From positions 40,435 through 104,434 of IMG/VR virus record IMGVR_UViG_3300021197_001653: a DNA stretch of 64,000 nucleotides; one strand, 5' to 3'. The stretch comes from a virus. The translations under genes and the position numbers were made by a program. Shown one piece after another: positions 53,760-61,059 of this stretch. Every line of letters begins with the position of its first letter. Position 1 is the first letter of the stretch. Below the pieces are notes generated by a model. It saw only the letters and a list, made by a program, of their open reading frames with translations, searched no databases and was not told where the DNA came from.

Positions 53760-54242
53760 TTATAAATTTAATTGATCATTTCGTATATCAATTAATTGAT
53801 TATACGAAATACCATCCACTCCTACTTTCTCACCAAAGTATTTTTTACTATAATTGGTGATGAAATTTTTTCTACAAGGATTATCCTTACTAAACCCACC
53901 TACAACAACAAACTTATTTACTTGGGTACACCATACTAAATAGCATCTATTATCATGATTTAATTCTGCTACTATTCTGATTACTGCGTCAATAGTTGTT
54001 ATTGGAAACCTACTTCTAACGATAGAAGTTAATTCAGATATAGACCTACTTGATGATCTATTACATTGAATATTACCATTCTTGTGATATGTGTTTGGTC
54101 TTTTTTCTAAAAATTGTCTTAAGAAACTTTTTCTTGTCTTTGTTAATGGAATATCTGTTTCATTAACATAAATTATTTTCGTGATAGTTTTCATTCTTAT
54201 TATTAATATTAACCTCCAAAAATATCTAATAACTTTTTTCAT
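53760..54242 (-). CDS. Intron-carried hypothetical protein, three-copy family
   Basis: 160 residues from ATG 54242, or 144 from the more likely ATG 54194 (MKTITKIIYVNETDIPL), since the extra 16 residues are an unrelated hydrophobic leader. Core: NGNIQCNRSSSRSISELTSIV ... IVAELNHDNRCYLVWCTQ, alignable by eye with the protein at 41775 (GGRHCGARRYRSLDDIIKLV ... IIELEDTLKTKN...FIYCPN). No catalytic motif known to me. It lies just before the P4 element of the intron. Confidence 0.55.
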   Translation of the reverse strand: MKKVIRYFWRLILIIRMKTITKIIYVNETDIPLTKTRKSFLRQFLEKRPNTYHKNGNIQCNRSSSRSISELTSIVRSRFPITTIDAVIRIVAELNHDNRCYLVWCTQVNKFVVVGGFSKDNPCRKNFITNYSKKYFGEKVGVDGISYNQLIDIRNDQLNL

Positions 54243-54271
54243 GTTATTTATTTAAAAGTTAGATTGTTTAT

Positions 54272-55177
54272 TTATTTTTTTATTGATGCATATGCTTCTG
54301 GCATCACACTTCTTTCTGCAAAATTTATAAATGGTTCTACTGCTTCCGATTTTGTTTTAGATAAATCAGCTATAGCTTCTTCCATTAATCTTCCTTTTTT
54401 TTCTTCTTTGGAATTCTGAGTTTTAAGATTATTTTCTTTTGATACTTCTTTTTCTATTTTTTTTTCATTTAATACATGTTCTCCAGGATTAAAATGATAT
54501 ACATTTATTGTATTTTTGGAATTATTATTAACATACGAGTATTGCAATTGAAATCCTAATCTTTCAACAAAATCTTTTGCGGTACTTTGGTTATCTGTAA
54601 TATGTGCAATTTTTGCAGCTCTATCAACATTTAAATGATCAAAGATAATTTTATAATCACTTATTATTAAATTTTTATATCTACAATATACACCACTACT
54701 ATTCTCAAAGTTAAATAATATTTGACAACCACAACAATCTGAATGTGGTGTTTGTTTAAATAAACTTATACCCGGTCCATTATTTTTAAATATTGATAGT
54801 TTACCATTAGAATCTTTTATACGAACAAATGAGGTATCACTAATACTTATTTGACTACTTCGTGAATTTGAATTTGTTACTTTTAAATGTCTTTGATACC
54901 ACGGTTCATTTAATACCATATCATTTTCATTTATTATTCTATTTATTATAACGCCATCAGATAGTTTTAAACCTTCTCGTATATGAAATGCCCATGAATA
55001 TGTATATAATTCAGTTATAGGATGTTTAGAATTAGCAGGCCGACTACCTTTTTTATTATTTTGAAAAAAATAATATAGATTATTTAATTTAATTACATGA
55101 CCTATTGTATATGTGCCATTAATACTTCCTTCTACATGTATCTGATCATTATCTGATAATTTTTCTAGTTCTTTCAT
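54272..55177 (-). CDS. Intron-carried hypothetical protein, first gene of the intron
   Basis: 301 residues, starting 50 nt into the intron. N-terminal part is beta-rich (VEGSINGTYTIGHVIKLNNLYYFF); the middle carries HSDCCGCQILF (near 151-161), a possible metal site; the last 80 residues are a charged coiled coil (EKKIEKEVSKENNLKTQ, SKEEKKGRLMEEAIADL). The function is unknown and no homing-endonuclease motif is visible. It occupies the P1-P2 side of the intron. Confidence 0.55.
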   Translation of the reverse strand: MKELEKLSDNDQIHVEGSINGTYTIGHVIKLNNLYYFFQNNKKGSRPANSKHPITELYTYSWAFHIREGLKLSDGVIINRIINENDMVLNEPWYQRHLKVTNSNSRSSQISISDTSFVRIKDSNGKLSIFKNNGPGISLFKQTPHSDCCGCQILFNFENSSGVYCRYKNLIISDYKIIFDHLNVDRAAKIAHITDNQSTAKDFVERLGFQLQYSYVNNNSKNTINVYHFNPGEHVLNEKKIEKEVSKENNLKTQNSKEEKKGRLMEEAIADLSKTKSEAVEPFINFAERSVMPEAYASIKK

Positions 55178-55227
55178 TTTTTATAATCTTTTTTCCATAT
55201 ATATTACTATATACAGGGGCAAAATCT

Positions 55228-55398
55228 ACCCACTTTACTATTCGCTGTTATAAGATAATATTTACCTTTTTCTATACCAGGTAATTCATTTTCAAATCTT
55301 GGTAAACCCCATGGTATACAATTTACCTTTCCAGATAGAATTCTATTTTTTCTATCTACTAAATTTTCATAAACTCTACTATATAATGTCTTTTTCAT
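55228..55398 (-). CDS. dnaB: Replicative DNA helicase DnaB, 5' exon
   Basis: 57 codons from ATG 55398 (MKKTLYSRVYENLVDRKNR...), ending GKYYLITANSKVG. The segment VNCIPWGLPRFENELPGIEKGKYYLI is the usual approach to the P-loop in crAss-like helicases. The unspliced frame continues only six residues to a TAG. The start at 55398 is preferred over upstream Mets because those lie within the previous gene (20-nt overlap as it is). The helicase unwinds DNA ahead of PolB and works with the primase at 39204. Confidence 0.82.
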
Positions 55399-55567
55399 AT
55401 ATTTTTTCATACAATATTTTAAGATATTCATTTTGTGCATGAATATCATATTTTCCTTTATTGTTAATAAATTGTGCTTTATTAACTTTTCTTCTACTTA
55501 ACGACGGTATAACTATATATTTTTCAGTATGATATACCGTTTTTATAAATTCTTCTAATGTTAACAT
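55379..55567 (-). CDS. Small hypothetical protein upstream of dnaB
   Basis: 62 residues, basic, helical N-terminus (MLTLEEFIKTVYHTEKY), followed by SRRKVNKAQFI and a Glu/Lys-rich end. It overlaps the dnaB start by 20 nt and follows the putative loader gene by 4 nt, so the three are likely co-translated. Unknown. Confidence 0.5.
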   Translation of the reverse strand: MLTLEEFIKTVYHTEKYIVIPSLSRRKVNKAQFINNKGKYDIHAQNEYLKILYEKIYEKDII

Positions 55568-55571
55568 AATA

Positions 55572-56180
55572 TTAATTTATTTGAGATGTCCAATCCTTAC
55601 TATTATCCATACCTATTTCATCTATATATGCTGATAATCTAGAAGATTCTTCTTTATTAATATTTTGTTTAAATATAAAATATTCTGCGTTTTGTAAAAA
55701 TGTTGTATTACTATTAAATTCAAGCAAATATAAATCTGCTGCTTTTAATATATCATTAAAACTATAGCTAGGATTTTCTTTCATCCATCTAGTAAGCTTT
55801 TGCTTACATGTTTTTGGAGTACCCATAGAACCTGCTTTTAGACCTTTCCATTTATGTCTATATTCATCAATTCTATCATCTATTTCCTGGTTTATTACTC
55901 TTTTAGATTTTTTTATAATCTTCTTTTTTTTATTAAAAGATATATCAATATCAGTAATAAGAAATTCTAATAAATCCATAGATTTACTTCTAAGTATTAT
56001 TATTTCTTCTGAATCTTTTTTAATTATTTTGATAAATTTATTTTCTTCTAATTTTTTTATACTTATATTTATATTTCCATTATCTTTCTTCATATAAAGA
56101 TTAATAAGAAATATGAATTCTTCAACTGAAAGTTCAAATTCTTTTAATATATTAAAATTTAATATAAAACTTTCTTTCAT
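55572..56180 (-). CDS. Putative replication initiator / helicase loader-like protein
   Basis: 202 residues from ATG 56180; a start at 56234 would overlap the upstream gene. The first 80 residues look like a winged helix (two helices, then IKKLEENKFIKIIKKDSEEIIILR). The C-terminal block HKWKGLKAGSMGTPKTCKQ followed by RWMKENPSYSFNDIL (about 115-150) has a conserved appearance. The gene is two genes upstream of dnaB and downstream of polB. Loader or origin-binding function is inferred from this position and the wing. Confidence 0.45.
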   Translation of the reverse strand: MKESFILNFNILKEFELSVEEFIFLINLYMKKDNGNINISIKKLEENKFIKIIKKDSEEIIILRSKSMDLLEFLITDIDISFNKKKKIIKKSKRVINQEIDDRIDEYRHKWKGLKAGSMGTPKTCKQKLTRWMKENPSYSFNDILKAADLYLLEFNSNTTFLQNAEYFIFKQNINKEESSRLSAYIDEIGMDNSKDWTSQIN

Positions 56181-56202
56181 GTTGTTATTTATATTTTTAT
56201 GC

Positions 56203-56373
56203 TTAATATAAAGGTTCATCAATATCTTCTTCAAGCGGGACTAGACCTGTTGGTTTACCATCAGCATCTACTTCACAATATTTACACTCTGAAGATTTAA
56301 AATAACCTTTCTTTTGTGAAATAACTTCTTTACTACCAAAGCATTTCGGGCATAATTCTTTATTTTTATTCAT
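56203..56373 (-). CDS. Small zinc-ribbon protein
   Basis: 56 residues from ATG 56373. CPKCFGS (8-14 region) and CKYCEVD form two Cys-x-x-Cys knuckles about 20 residues apart, a classical zinc ribbon, followed by an acidic tail. A longer start overlaps the next gene. Such small ribbons in phage replication arms often bind RNA, DNA or polymerase; the target is unknown. Confidence 0.6.
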   Translation of the reverse strand: MNKNKELCPKCFGSKEVISQKKGYFKSSECKYCEVDADGKPTGLVPLEEDIDEPLY

Positions 56374-56374
56374 A

Positions 56375-56581
56375 TTAAAATATATCACTCATTTTAAGAG
56401 TGAATTTTTCTGACTCAAGTATTTTGAATTCCTTAGTATAGGCTAGTATTTCTTCAATACTAACATCTATATTAAAATATATTTTTATTTTTTGTGAAAC
56501 TAAAAACGGGTTAAGGCTATCACAACTTGAGATTACTAAATTAATAATAAATTTTCTTTCTGAATATGTTATTTTATCCAT
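56375..56581 (-). CDS. Small hypothetical protein
   Basis: 68 residues, three predicted helices, no motif (MDKITYSERKFIINLV...). Overlaps the polB stop by 8 nt and touches the zinc-ribbon gene, so it is probably coupled to polB. It could be a small replisome factor. Confidence 0.5.
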   Translation of the reverse strand: MDKITYSERKFIINLVISSCDSLNPFLVSQKIKIYFNIDVSIEEILAYTKEFKILESEKFTLKMSDIF

Positions 56582-58544
56582 TTACGATTGGATTTATTAA
56601 TTTGTTAGTTTCATTATAATAATAATTATAATGTAAATCATATTCTTTTATTTTGTGAACATTATGTAATTCACATTTATAACCAGCTTCAATATTACTC
56701 TCTCTATCTTTAGGTTCAACTTGCACATCTTCAATACCATACATAAATATGTTTGTTTGAAGAGGGCTTAACAATGCTAATTTAGCAGTGTCAGTCATCA
56801 TATTCTTTTCAAGAGGTGGTAATTTTTTAATTAACTGATTACCTGTTTTAGATATATAGTATCTATTTACTCTACCTAAAGGATTATCTATTATCTTTAT
56901 ACCATTTATAACTCGTTCATATAATTTATTGCGACCTTTTGACTTGTTACCAATACAGAAATCAAATATTCCGTAATTTTTACAATCTTTTCCAAAATTA
57001 TAGTCGCCCTTGAGAGTTAAATGGTTGTTAATAGTATTTTCAATAGGTATACCATTAATAAAATAATTAGCCGCAGCTAATGATACAATTCTTTTACTAT
57101 GGTTTTTATGATAGTCTCTATCTATCTCATAAGCACCTTTAAATTTAACATCACTATCAGATATAACGTTAATATAATTATTAACATCACGCATTATTAA
57201 TTTTTTACATTCTTGTGCTTCCAATGCAATACCTGATAATTTTTCCATTTTTTTACATACTTCATCAACTAAGTGTTTTTCACTTCGTTTAATAATATAT
57301 GCTGCACCATCTGTATTTTCAAATATTGGTTTGCAATACGATGTAGCATCTACTACCCATTCTGTTAACATAGTTAATAATAACTGACCATTGATTGTAA
57401 TAGCTAATTGCCATTTAGGGTCATATAAATAAGCATATTTATCTTTACTCAAACCATATGCACTATTAAGAATAATCTTTAATACATAATTTCTAGGGTC
57501 TGATTTAGGATAAGTCTTTCTTTCTTTATAAAATCCTTCATACTTTTCACTAAATACCTTTTCTGGTATATGTTCTGGATGTAATTTGTTTTTAAATGAT
57601 AAATGAGGGTAATATGAAGCAAAATCCAAATCGTAAATCATATATTCATCGTTAGATTCATATATACCTGGTTTACTAAATGAATGAAGCCCACCTTCAC
57701 CATATTCTCTTTTAACACTTAAATATTCTGTTGAATATTCTAATTTGGTTGAAAAACCTTCACTGTTTTTTTTCCAAACAACATTTTTAAAATAATCTAA
57801 TACTTCTATATTTTGTTTATGCTTAAAGCTAATATATGGAAATATAATATCATTGATTGGTATACGATATCTATCTGTACGCATTTTACGTAGATTTTTA
57901 TAACTTACACCCATATCTTTTGATAAATATTTACCAAATACTTCTTTAGCAATCTTTGTCTCTGAAGCATTAATTAAATTAAGACCTTCTAGATTAGAAT
58001 AGAATTGTCTAATAGCAATGTGTTTAGTACTTAACATAAAAAATTTATGTGTAGCATCTAAATCATTACGACAATAACTTCTTACAACGTCCATCTCTGA
58101 TTCTTTGAGAATACTACCTACTGCATAAGGCAGGTCTTCTATATTGTGCATTCTCATGGCAAATTCAAGCCATTTAAGAGAGGTTCTCTTATTTTTGTTA
58201 TCATAGTGCCATATTCTATACAAATCAAGCTGAGGTATTTTAACTAAATTATCCCATATACTACTATATTCTGCTTCAATAACATTTTGAACTTCCTTAT
58301 AAATATCGTAAGAACTCCAATTTTTATTGTTTTTTAATATAGTATTATGTAATACTGGATAATCAAAGTTAACATTGTTAAAACCTATCAACTGTAACTT
58401 ATCTTGTTCAAGGAACATCCTAAGCTCCTCAATTTCATTCATTCTATCACTAATTTCATATTCAATATACTTATTAGTACTCAAATCTTTAAAACTAGCT
58501 AAGAAAAAATTAGGATACGTTTCTAAATCGTATATATACATCAT
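56574..58544 (-). CDS. Family B DNA polymerase with 3'-5' exonuclease
   Basis: 656 residues, compact. Exonuclease motifs: YDLETY (Asp6, Glu8), FNNVNFDYP (55-63) and YCRNDLDAT (157-165). Polymerase motif A is DLDFASYYP (305-313, catalytic Asp307), motif B is KIILNSAYG (356-364), and motif C is ENTDGA (409-414), where the first Asp of the usual DTD is Asn. No protein-priming TPR insertions were recognised. It is the replicative polymerase of the phage, in one unit with the loader-like gene, zinc ribbon and DnaB. Confidence 0.9.
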   Translation of the reverse strand: MMYIYDLETYPNFFLASFKDLSTNKYIEYEISDRMNEIEELRMFLEQDKLQLIGFNNVNFDYPVLHNTILKNNKNWSSYDIYKEVQNVIEAEYSSIWDNLVKIPQLDLYRIWHYDNKNKRTSLKWLEFAMRMHNIEDLPYAVGSILKESEMDVVRSYCRNDLDATHKFFMLSTKHIAIRQFYSNLEGLNLINASETKIAKEVFGKYLSKDMGVSYKNLRKMRTDRYRIPINDIIFPYISFKHKQNIEVLDYFKNVVWKKNSEGFSTKLEYSTEYLSVKREYGEGGLHSFSKPGIYESNDEYMIYDLDFASYYPHLSFKNKLHPEHIPEKVFSEKYEGFYKERKTYPKSDPRNYVLKIILNSAYGLSKDKYAYLYDPKWQLAITINGQLLLTMLTEWVVDATSYCKPIFENTDGAAYIIKRSEKHLVDEVCKKMEKLSGIALEAQECKKLIMRDVNNYINVISDSDVKFKGAYEIDRDYHKNHSKRIVSLAAANYFINGIPIENTINNHLTLKGDYNFGKDCKNYGIFDFCIGNKSKGRNKLYERVINGIKIIDNPLGRVNRYYISKTGNQLIKKLPPLEKNMMTDTAKLALLSPLQTNIFMYGIEDVQVEPKDRESNIEAGYKCELHNVHKIKEYDLHYNYYYNETNKLINPIVNG

Positions 58545-58572
58545 CTTCTTTCTTCATCTTCTATAATTTTAA

Positions 58573-58605
58573 TAAAAAGCATGGGAATACTATGACTCCC
58601 ATGCT
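58573..58605 (-). terminator. Intrinsic terminator before polB
   Basis: Minus strand AGCATGGGA / TCCCATGCT, 9 bp with a 10-nt loop, then TTTTTATT. It separates the small-gene group at 58.6-60 kb from the polB unit, which must have its own promoter or read-through. Confidence 0.75.
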
Positions 58606-58629
58606 AAAATAAACAATTACTATTGCAAA

Positions 58630-59088
58630 TTACTCTTCCCCATCGGTTGAAGGTTCTTGGCTAGTACCTTCAGGATTTAAAGCATTTGCATAGTGCTGTG
58701 GTAATTCACTAATTTGTGCTATTAAACCAACTAGTTTATTAGCTTCTTGAGTGAATTCTTTCATTTTTTTGTTCTTAGCTTTTTGCATCTCAGCTTCTTG
58801 TTGTTTAATACAACGATCATAAGCTATTTTTGCTACCATTAATGCTTTAGCACCGTCTTTAAAACGTTTAGCTAATGCCTCTTCTTCTTCTTTGTAAACT
58901 TCCTGCATTAATGTAGGAACACTACTAGAATTTAATTGTTTAACAGGTTTAATGTTACCTTCTCCTTGGAAAATAGTACTTAAACCTTCCATTGCTTTAC
59001 TAAAAGCATCTACAATTTTCTTTGTTTCTTTACTTTGATTGTTTTGAGAACTGTTTTCTCCTTGCACATTTTCTTTAACTTCTGACAT
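58630..59088 (-). CDS. Hypothetical helical protein
   Basis: 152 residues, acidic ends and a Lys/Glu-rich helical centre (KEEEEALAKRFKDGAKALMVAK, about 68-89), then KKMKEFTQEANKLVGLIAQ. Disordered start (ENVQGENSSQNNQ) and tail (TSQEPSTDGEE). It lies alone in front of a strong terminator, suggesting high expression. Possibly a DNA-organising or scaffold-like protein; not recognised. Confidence 0.55.
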   Translation of the reverse strand: MSEVKENVQGENSSQNNQSKETKKIVDAFSKAMEGLSTIFQGEGNIKPVKQLNSSSVPTLMQEVYKEEEEALAKRFKDGAKALMVAKIAYDRCIKQQEAEMQKAKNKKMKEFTQEANKLVGLIAQISELPQHYANALNPEGTSQEPSTDGEE

Positions 59089-59479
59089 GTTTACTAAATT
59101 TTAAATTATGATTATTAACTGTACTTACTATTGATTTCATTTGAGCTTCAAAACATAATTGTTTAAAGTCAAAATTAAGTTCATCTATACATTCATTGTA
59201 TAAATCTATCTTCGCATTAGAATAATTACCACCATATTGCGATCTATTTAATTCTAATGATTCAATTACACCATCTATTACTAAACATTCAATGTTTTTC
59301 ATATTTATACCTGCGCCACTAGGTTTAAATAAATTATGTTTAGCGTGACGTCTTAATAATGTGTAAAATTCACCTTTTGTTATTTCACTAACATTAAATG
59401 ATAGTCTATTTTTATATGCAAATAAGCATAATGCTGGTATGACTACTCTTAATTCTATTTTAATTGCTTGTTTATTCAT
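59075..59479 (-). CDS. Hypothetical protein
   Basis: 134 residues, basic alpha/beta (MNKQAIKIELRVVIPALCLF...), with LLRRHAKHNLF near 46-56 and a C-terminal helix. It overlaps the next gene by 14 nt and starts 15 nt after the tRNA gene. No recognised motif. Confidence 0.5.
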   Translation of the reverse strand: MNKQAIKIELRVVIPALCLFAYKNRLSFNVSEITKGEFYTLLRRHAKHNLFKPSGAGINMKNIECLVIDGVIESLELNRSQYGGNYSNAKIDLYNECIDELNFDFKQLCFEAQMKSIVSTVNNHNLKFSKHVRS

Positions 59480-59494
59480 TGTTTATTTTTTTAG

Positions 59495-59568
59495 TGGACC
59501 CAGAGAGATTTGAACTCCCGACCCTCTGATTATGAGTCAGATGCTCTAACCAACTGAGCTATGGGTCC
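59495..59568 (-). tRNA. tRNA with CAT anticodon (Met, or lysidine-type Ile)
   Basis: 74 nt cloverleaf on the minus strand: acceptor GGACCCA / TGGGTCC, D-arm AGCTCAGTTGGTTAGAGC, anticodon stem TCTGA / TCAGA around CTCATAA (anticodon CAT at 59534-59532), T-arm with GTTCAAATC, discriminator A, no encoded CCA. The body resembles elongator Met and tRNA-Ile2; Ile2 requires lysidine and would read AUA, a frequent codon in this AT-rich genome. It stands between two protein genes with 6-15 nt spacing. Confidence 0.92.
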
Positions 59569-59575
59569 TTGATTA

Positions 59576-59899
59576 TTAACTAACCACGCCGTTTTTAGGT
59601 GATAAACCAAAATCATGAACTAATTCTCTTTTATTTTTAGCAGCTATTGCATTAAAGATAGTAGTGATTGATTCTCTTAAATTAACATTTTTGTCTATAA
59701 CAAAATTTCTAATACCTCTTTTATTCTTTCCAATTCTAGCTTCAGTAATAATTCTACCTCTAGCTTTATTAAATTGATTTTTTTTACTACATAAAGCTAT
59801 TGATACTGTAGCAGTACTTTCATCTTTACTTGTTACTAACCCCATAGTAAATTTATGATTACTTCTTGTTGTTCCGTGTTTAAAAATTACATCACTCAT
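59576..59899 (-). CDS. Hypothetical basic protein
   Basis: 107 residues, Lys/Arg rich, beta-rich N-terminus (FKHGTTRSNHKFTMGLV, STATVSIALCSKK) and RGRIITEARIGKNKRGIR. It could bind nucleic acid. Ends 7 nt before the tRNA. Confidence 0.5.
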   Translation of the reverse strand: MSDVIFKHGTTRSNHKFTMGLVTSKDESTATVSIALCSKKNQFNKARGRIITEARIGKNKRGIRNFVIDKNVNLRESITTIFNAIAAKNKRELVHDFGLSPKNGVVS

Positions 59900-59929
59900 G
59901 ATATTTCTATTTTAATTGTTTAATTTAAT

Positions 59930-60157
59930 TTATGTTCCGTATTCAAGTTTTAAATGTTCATCTAATGCAATATCTAATTGGTTATCTAAATGAGCATATT
60001 CTACATCTGTAAAAGGTTCTTTTTTATGAAGTATTGTAAAATCTTCAACCAGTATCATTACATCATCTGATGACATTGTACTCATTATTAAACGTTCTAT
60101 TAATAATAAATTTGATAAATCATCAGTAGTATAATCAATATCTTTTATATAACTCAT
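59930..60157 (-). CDS. Small acidic hypothetical protein
   Basis: 75 residues, mostly helical and acidic (MSYIKDIDYTTDDLSNLL..., AHLDNQLDIALDEHL). It is the first gene after the 540-nt region at 60158-60697 and may be transcribed from there. Function unknown. Confidence 0.5.
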   Translation of the reverse strand: MSYIKDIDYTTDDLSNLLLIERLIMSTMSSDDVMILVEDFTILHKKEPFTDVEYAHLDNQLDIALDEHLKLEYGT

Positions 60158-60274
60158 AATTATGTATTCTTTTTTTTAATGTTTTTAAAGCATTATAATA
60201 TATTACATTATACATACATATTAAAACAATATTAACTTTCTTTAAAGCTTATTTAAAATGTCTTATAAGGGTAT

Positions 60275-60314
60275 GTGAAAGCTCCTCAGCTTAACCTGTT
60301 AGGAGCACGTTCAC
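60275..60314 (-). ncRNA. Structured hairpin element in a long gap
   Basis: GTGAA pairs with TTCAC, then GCTCCT with AGGAGC, then CAG with CTG closing a 6-nt loop: a 40-nt stem with small internal loops, G/C-rich in very AT-rich surroundings and without a U tract. On its 3' flank on the plus strand a minus-strand TATTTTTG box (60321-60314) could be a Bacteroidota -7 element, with TTTG at 60341-60338 (16-nt spacing, short). The gap 60158-60697 otherwise holds only the 48-codon ORF, a terminator and AT-rich repeats. Confidence 0.45.
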
Positions 60315-60445
60315 AAAAATATTTTTAAATAGCTATACAAATAAATATATATATAATATTATATAATATATATACTATTTCTTTTGTTACTTTTCTTTGT
60401 TGGTGTTATTAGTATAAAAATAATTATACATTATAACTAAATATA

Positions 60446-60592
60446 TTATATTACATCACGTAATAAATTGTGCCTAATATGAGCACCTAATTCATTATCA
60501 TTTGGAAACTTTTTAGCTATTTGCTTTAAGCGACTTAATGATATATCTTCCTTTACTTTTGAATGAGTCTGGTGTATTTTATTTTTCTCCAT
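60446..60592 (-). CDS. Small basic ORF in the 60.2-60.7 kb gap
   Basis: 48 codons from ATG 60592 (MEKNKIHQTHSKVKEDISL...), Lys/His rich, predicted helix-turn-helix-sized (SRLKQIAKKF, then ELGAHIRHNLL). It follows a terminator by about 30 nt. It could be a small regulator; not recognised. Confidence 0.5.
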   Translation of the reverse strand: MEKNKIHQTHSKVKEDISLSRLKQIAKKFPNDNELGAHIRHNLLRDVI

Positions 60593-60613
60593 TTCTTAAT
60601 TATTAATTGTTTA

Positions 60614-60652
60614 TTTTTATAAAAAATAAGGGGATAGAATTACCCCCTTATT
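60614..60652 (-). terminator. Intrinsic terminator
   Basis: Minus strand AATAAGGGG / CCCCTTATT followed by TTTTTTATAAAA, between the 119-aa gene and the 48-codon ORF. The stem is nearly the same as those at 25664 and 61684. Confidence 0.75.
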
Positions 60653-60697
60653 CTACGACAGCTAAAAACACAGGTGTTTAACACCCATTATTTAAAT

Positions 60698-61057
60698 TTA
60701 TACGTTTAAAGTTATTGTTGGATCTTTTTTTTCAGGATTTAAAATATTTCTAAAATCATCAAGAACCATTGCAATTATTATTTCTCTATACTCAGGTGTC
60801 ATTTCTGACCAATGAATACAATGTATTGCTCTATATATATCTAATCTATCTTGCGGTATAATAATATTAGATACTTTTGCACATTCATTAACAGTACATA
60901 AACTAAACCATTTATCTACTTTTAACATATTTTGCAAAGCATGTGCTGTAGTTTGTTTTTGTATATTAATACTATTTTGTTTTAATATATTATCTACATT
61001 ATTGTATAATCTATCAAAACTATTAGATTTTATTAATTGTAATCCAAATGCTTTCAT
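60698..61057 (-). CDS. Hypothetical conserved-looking phage protein
   Basis: 119 residues, helical. CTVNECAKVSNIIIP (54-68) and IHCIHWSEMTPEYR (near 77-90) have the look of a conserved family core, with Cys and His residues that could bind a metal. It overlaps nothing and lies 2 nt after the 144-aa gene. Role unknown. Confidence 0.55.
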   Translation of the reverse strand: MKAFGLQLIKSNSFDRLYNNVDNILKQNSINIQKQTTAHALQNMLKVDKWFSLCTVNECAKVSNIIIPQDRLDIYRAIHCIHWSEMTPEYREIIIAMVLDDFRNILNPEKKDPTITLNV

Positions 61058-61059
61058 TA

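Larger units (their letters stand above)
51654..55227 (-). other. Group I intron in dnaB, 3574 nt, carrying several genes
   Basis: The insertion separates KVG from KT of the DnaB P-loop. On the minus strand the 5' exon ends in GGGT and the intron ends in G, as group I splicing requires. P1: exon GGGU pairs with intron GCCC (9-12 nt into the intron) with a U-G wobble at the splice site, extended by A-U and G-U pairs. P10: the UUUU just before GCCC pairs with AAAA at the start of the 3' exon. P4, P7, P8 and P9 candidates lie further inside (see 52073-53749). Five or six protein genes fill the loops. P3 was not identified. Read-through would give only RFCPCI-stop after the 5' exon. Confidence 0.8.

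Noticed and set aside
50706-55398. Two separate proteins (a pseudogene or a naturally split DnaB)
   Set aside because: The cut falls between Gly and Lys of the P-loop, which could not work as two chains, and the downstream half has no proper start codon. Both halves look undamaged, unlike a decayed gene.
55207-55449. An intein at the DnaB P-loop
   Set aside because: Inteins commonly sit at this site, but the frame stops six codons after the junction (RFCPCI-stop), the insert is not one open frame, and no intein N-terminal Cys/Ser block or C-terminal HN was found at the borders. The T/G border rule and P1/P10 pairings favour a group I intron.
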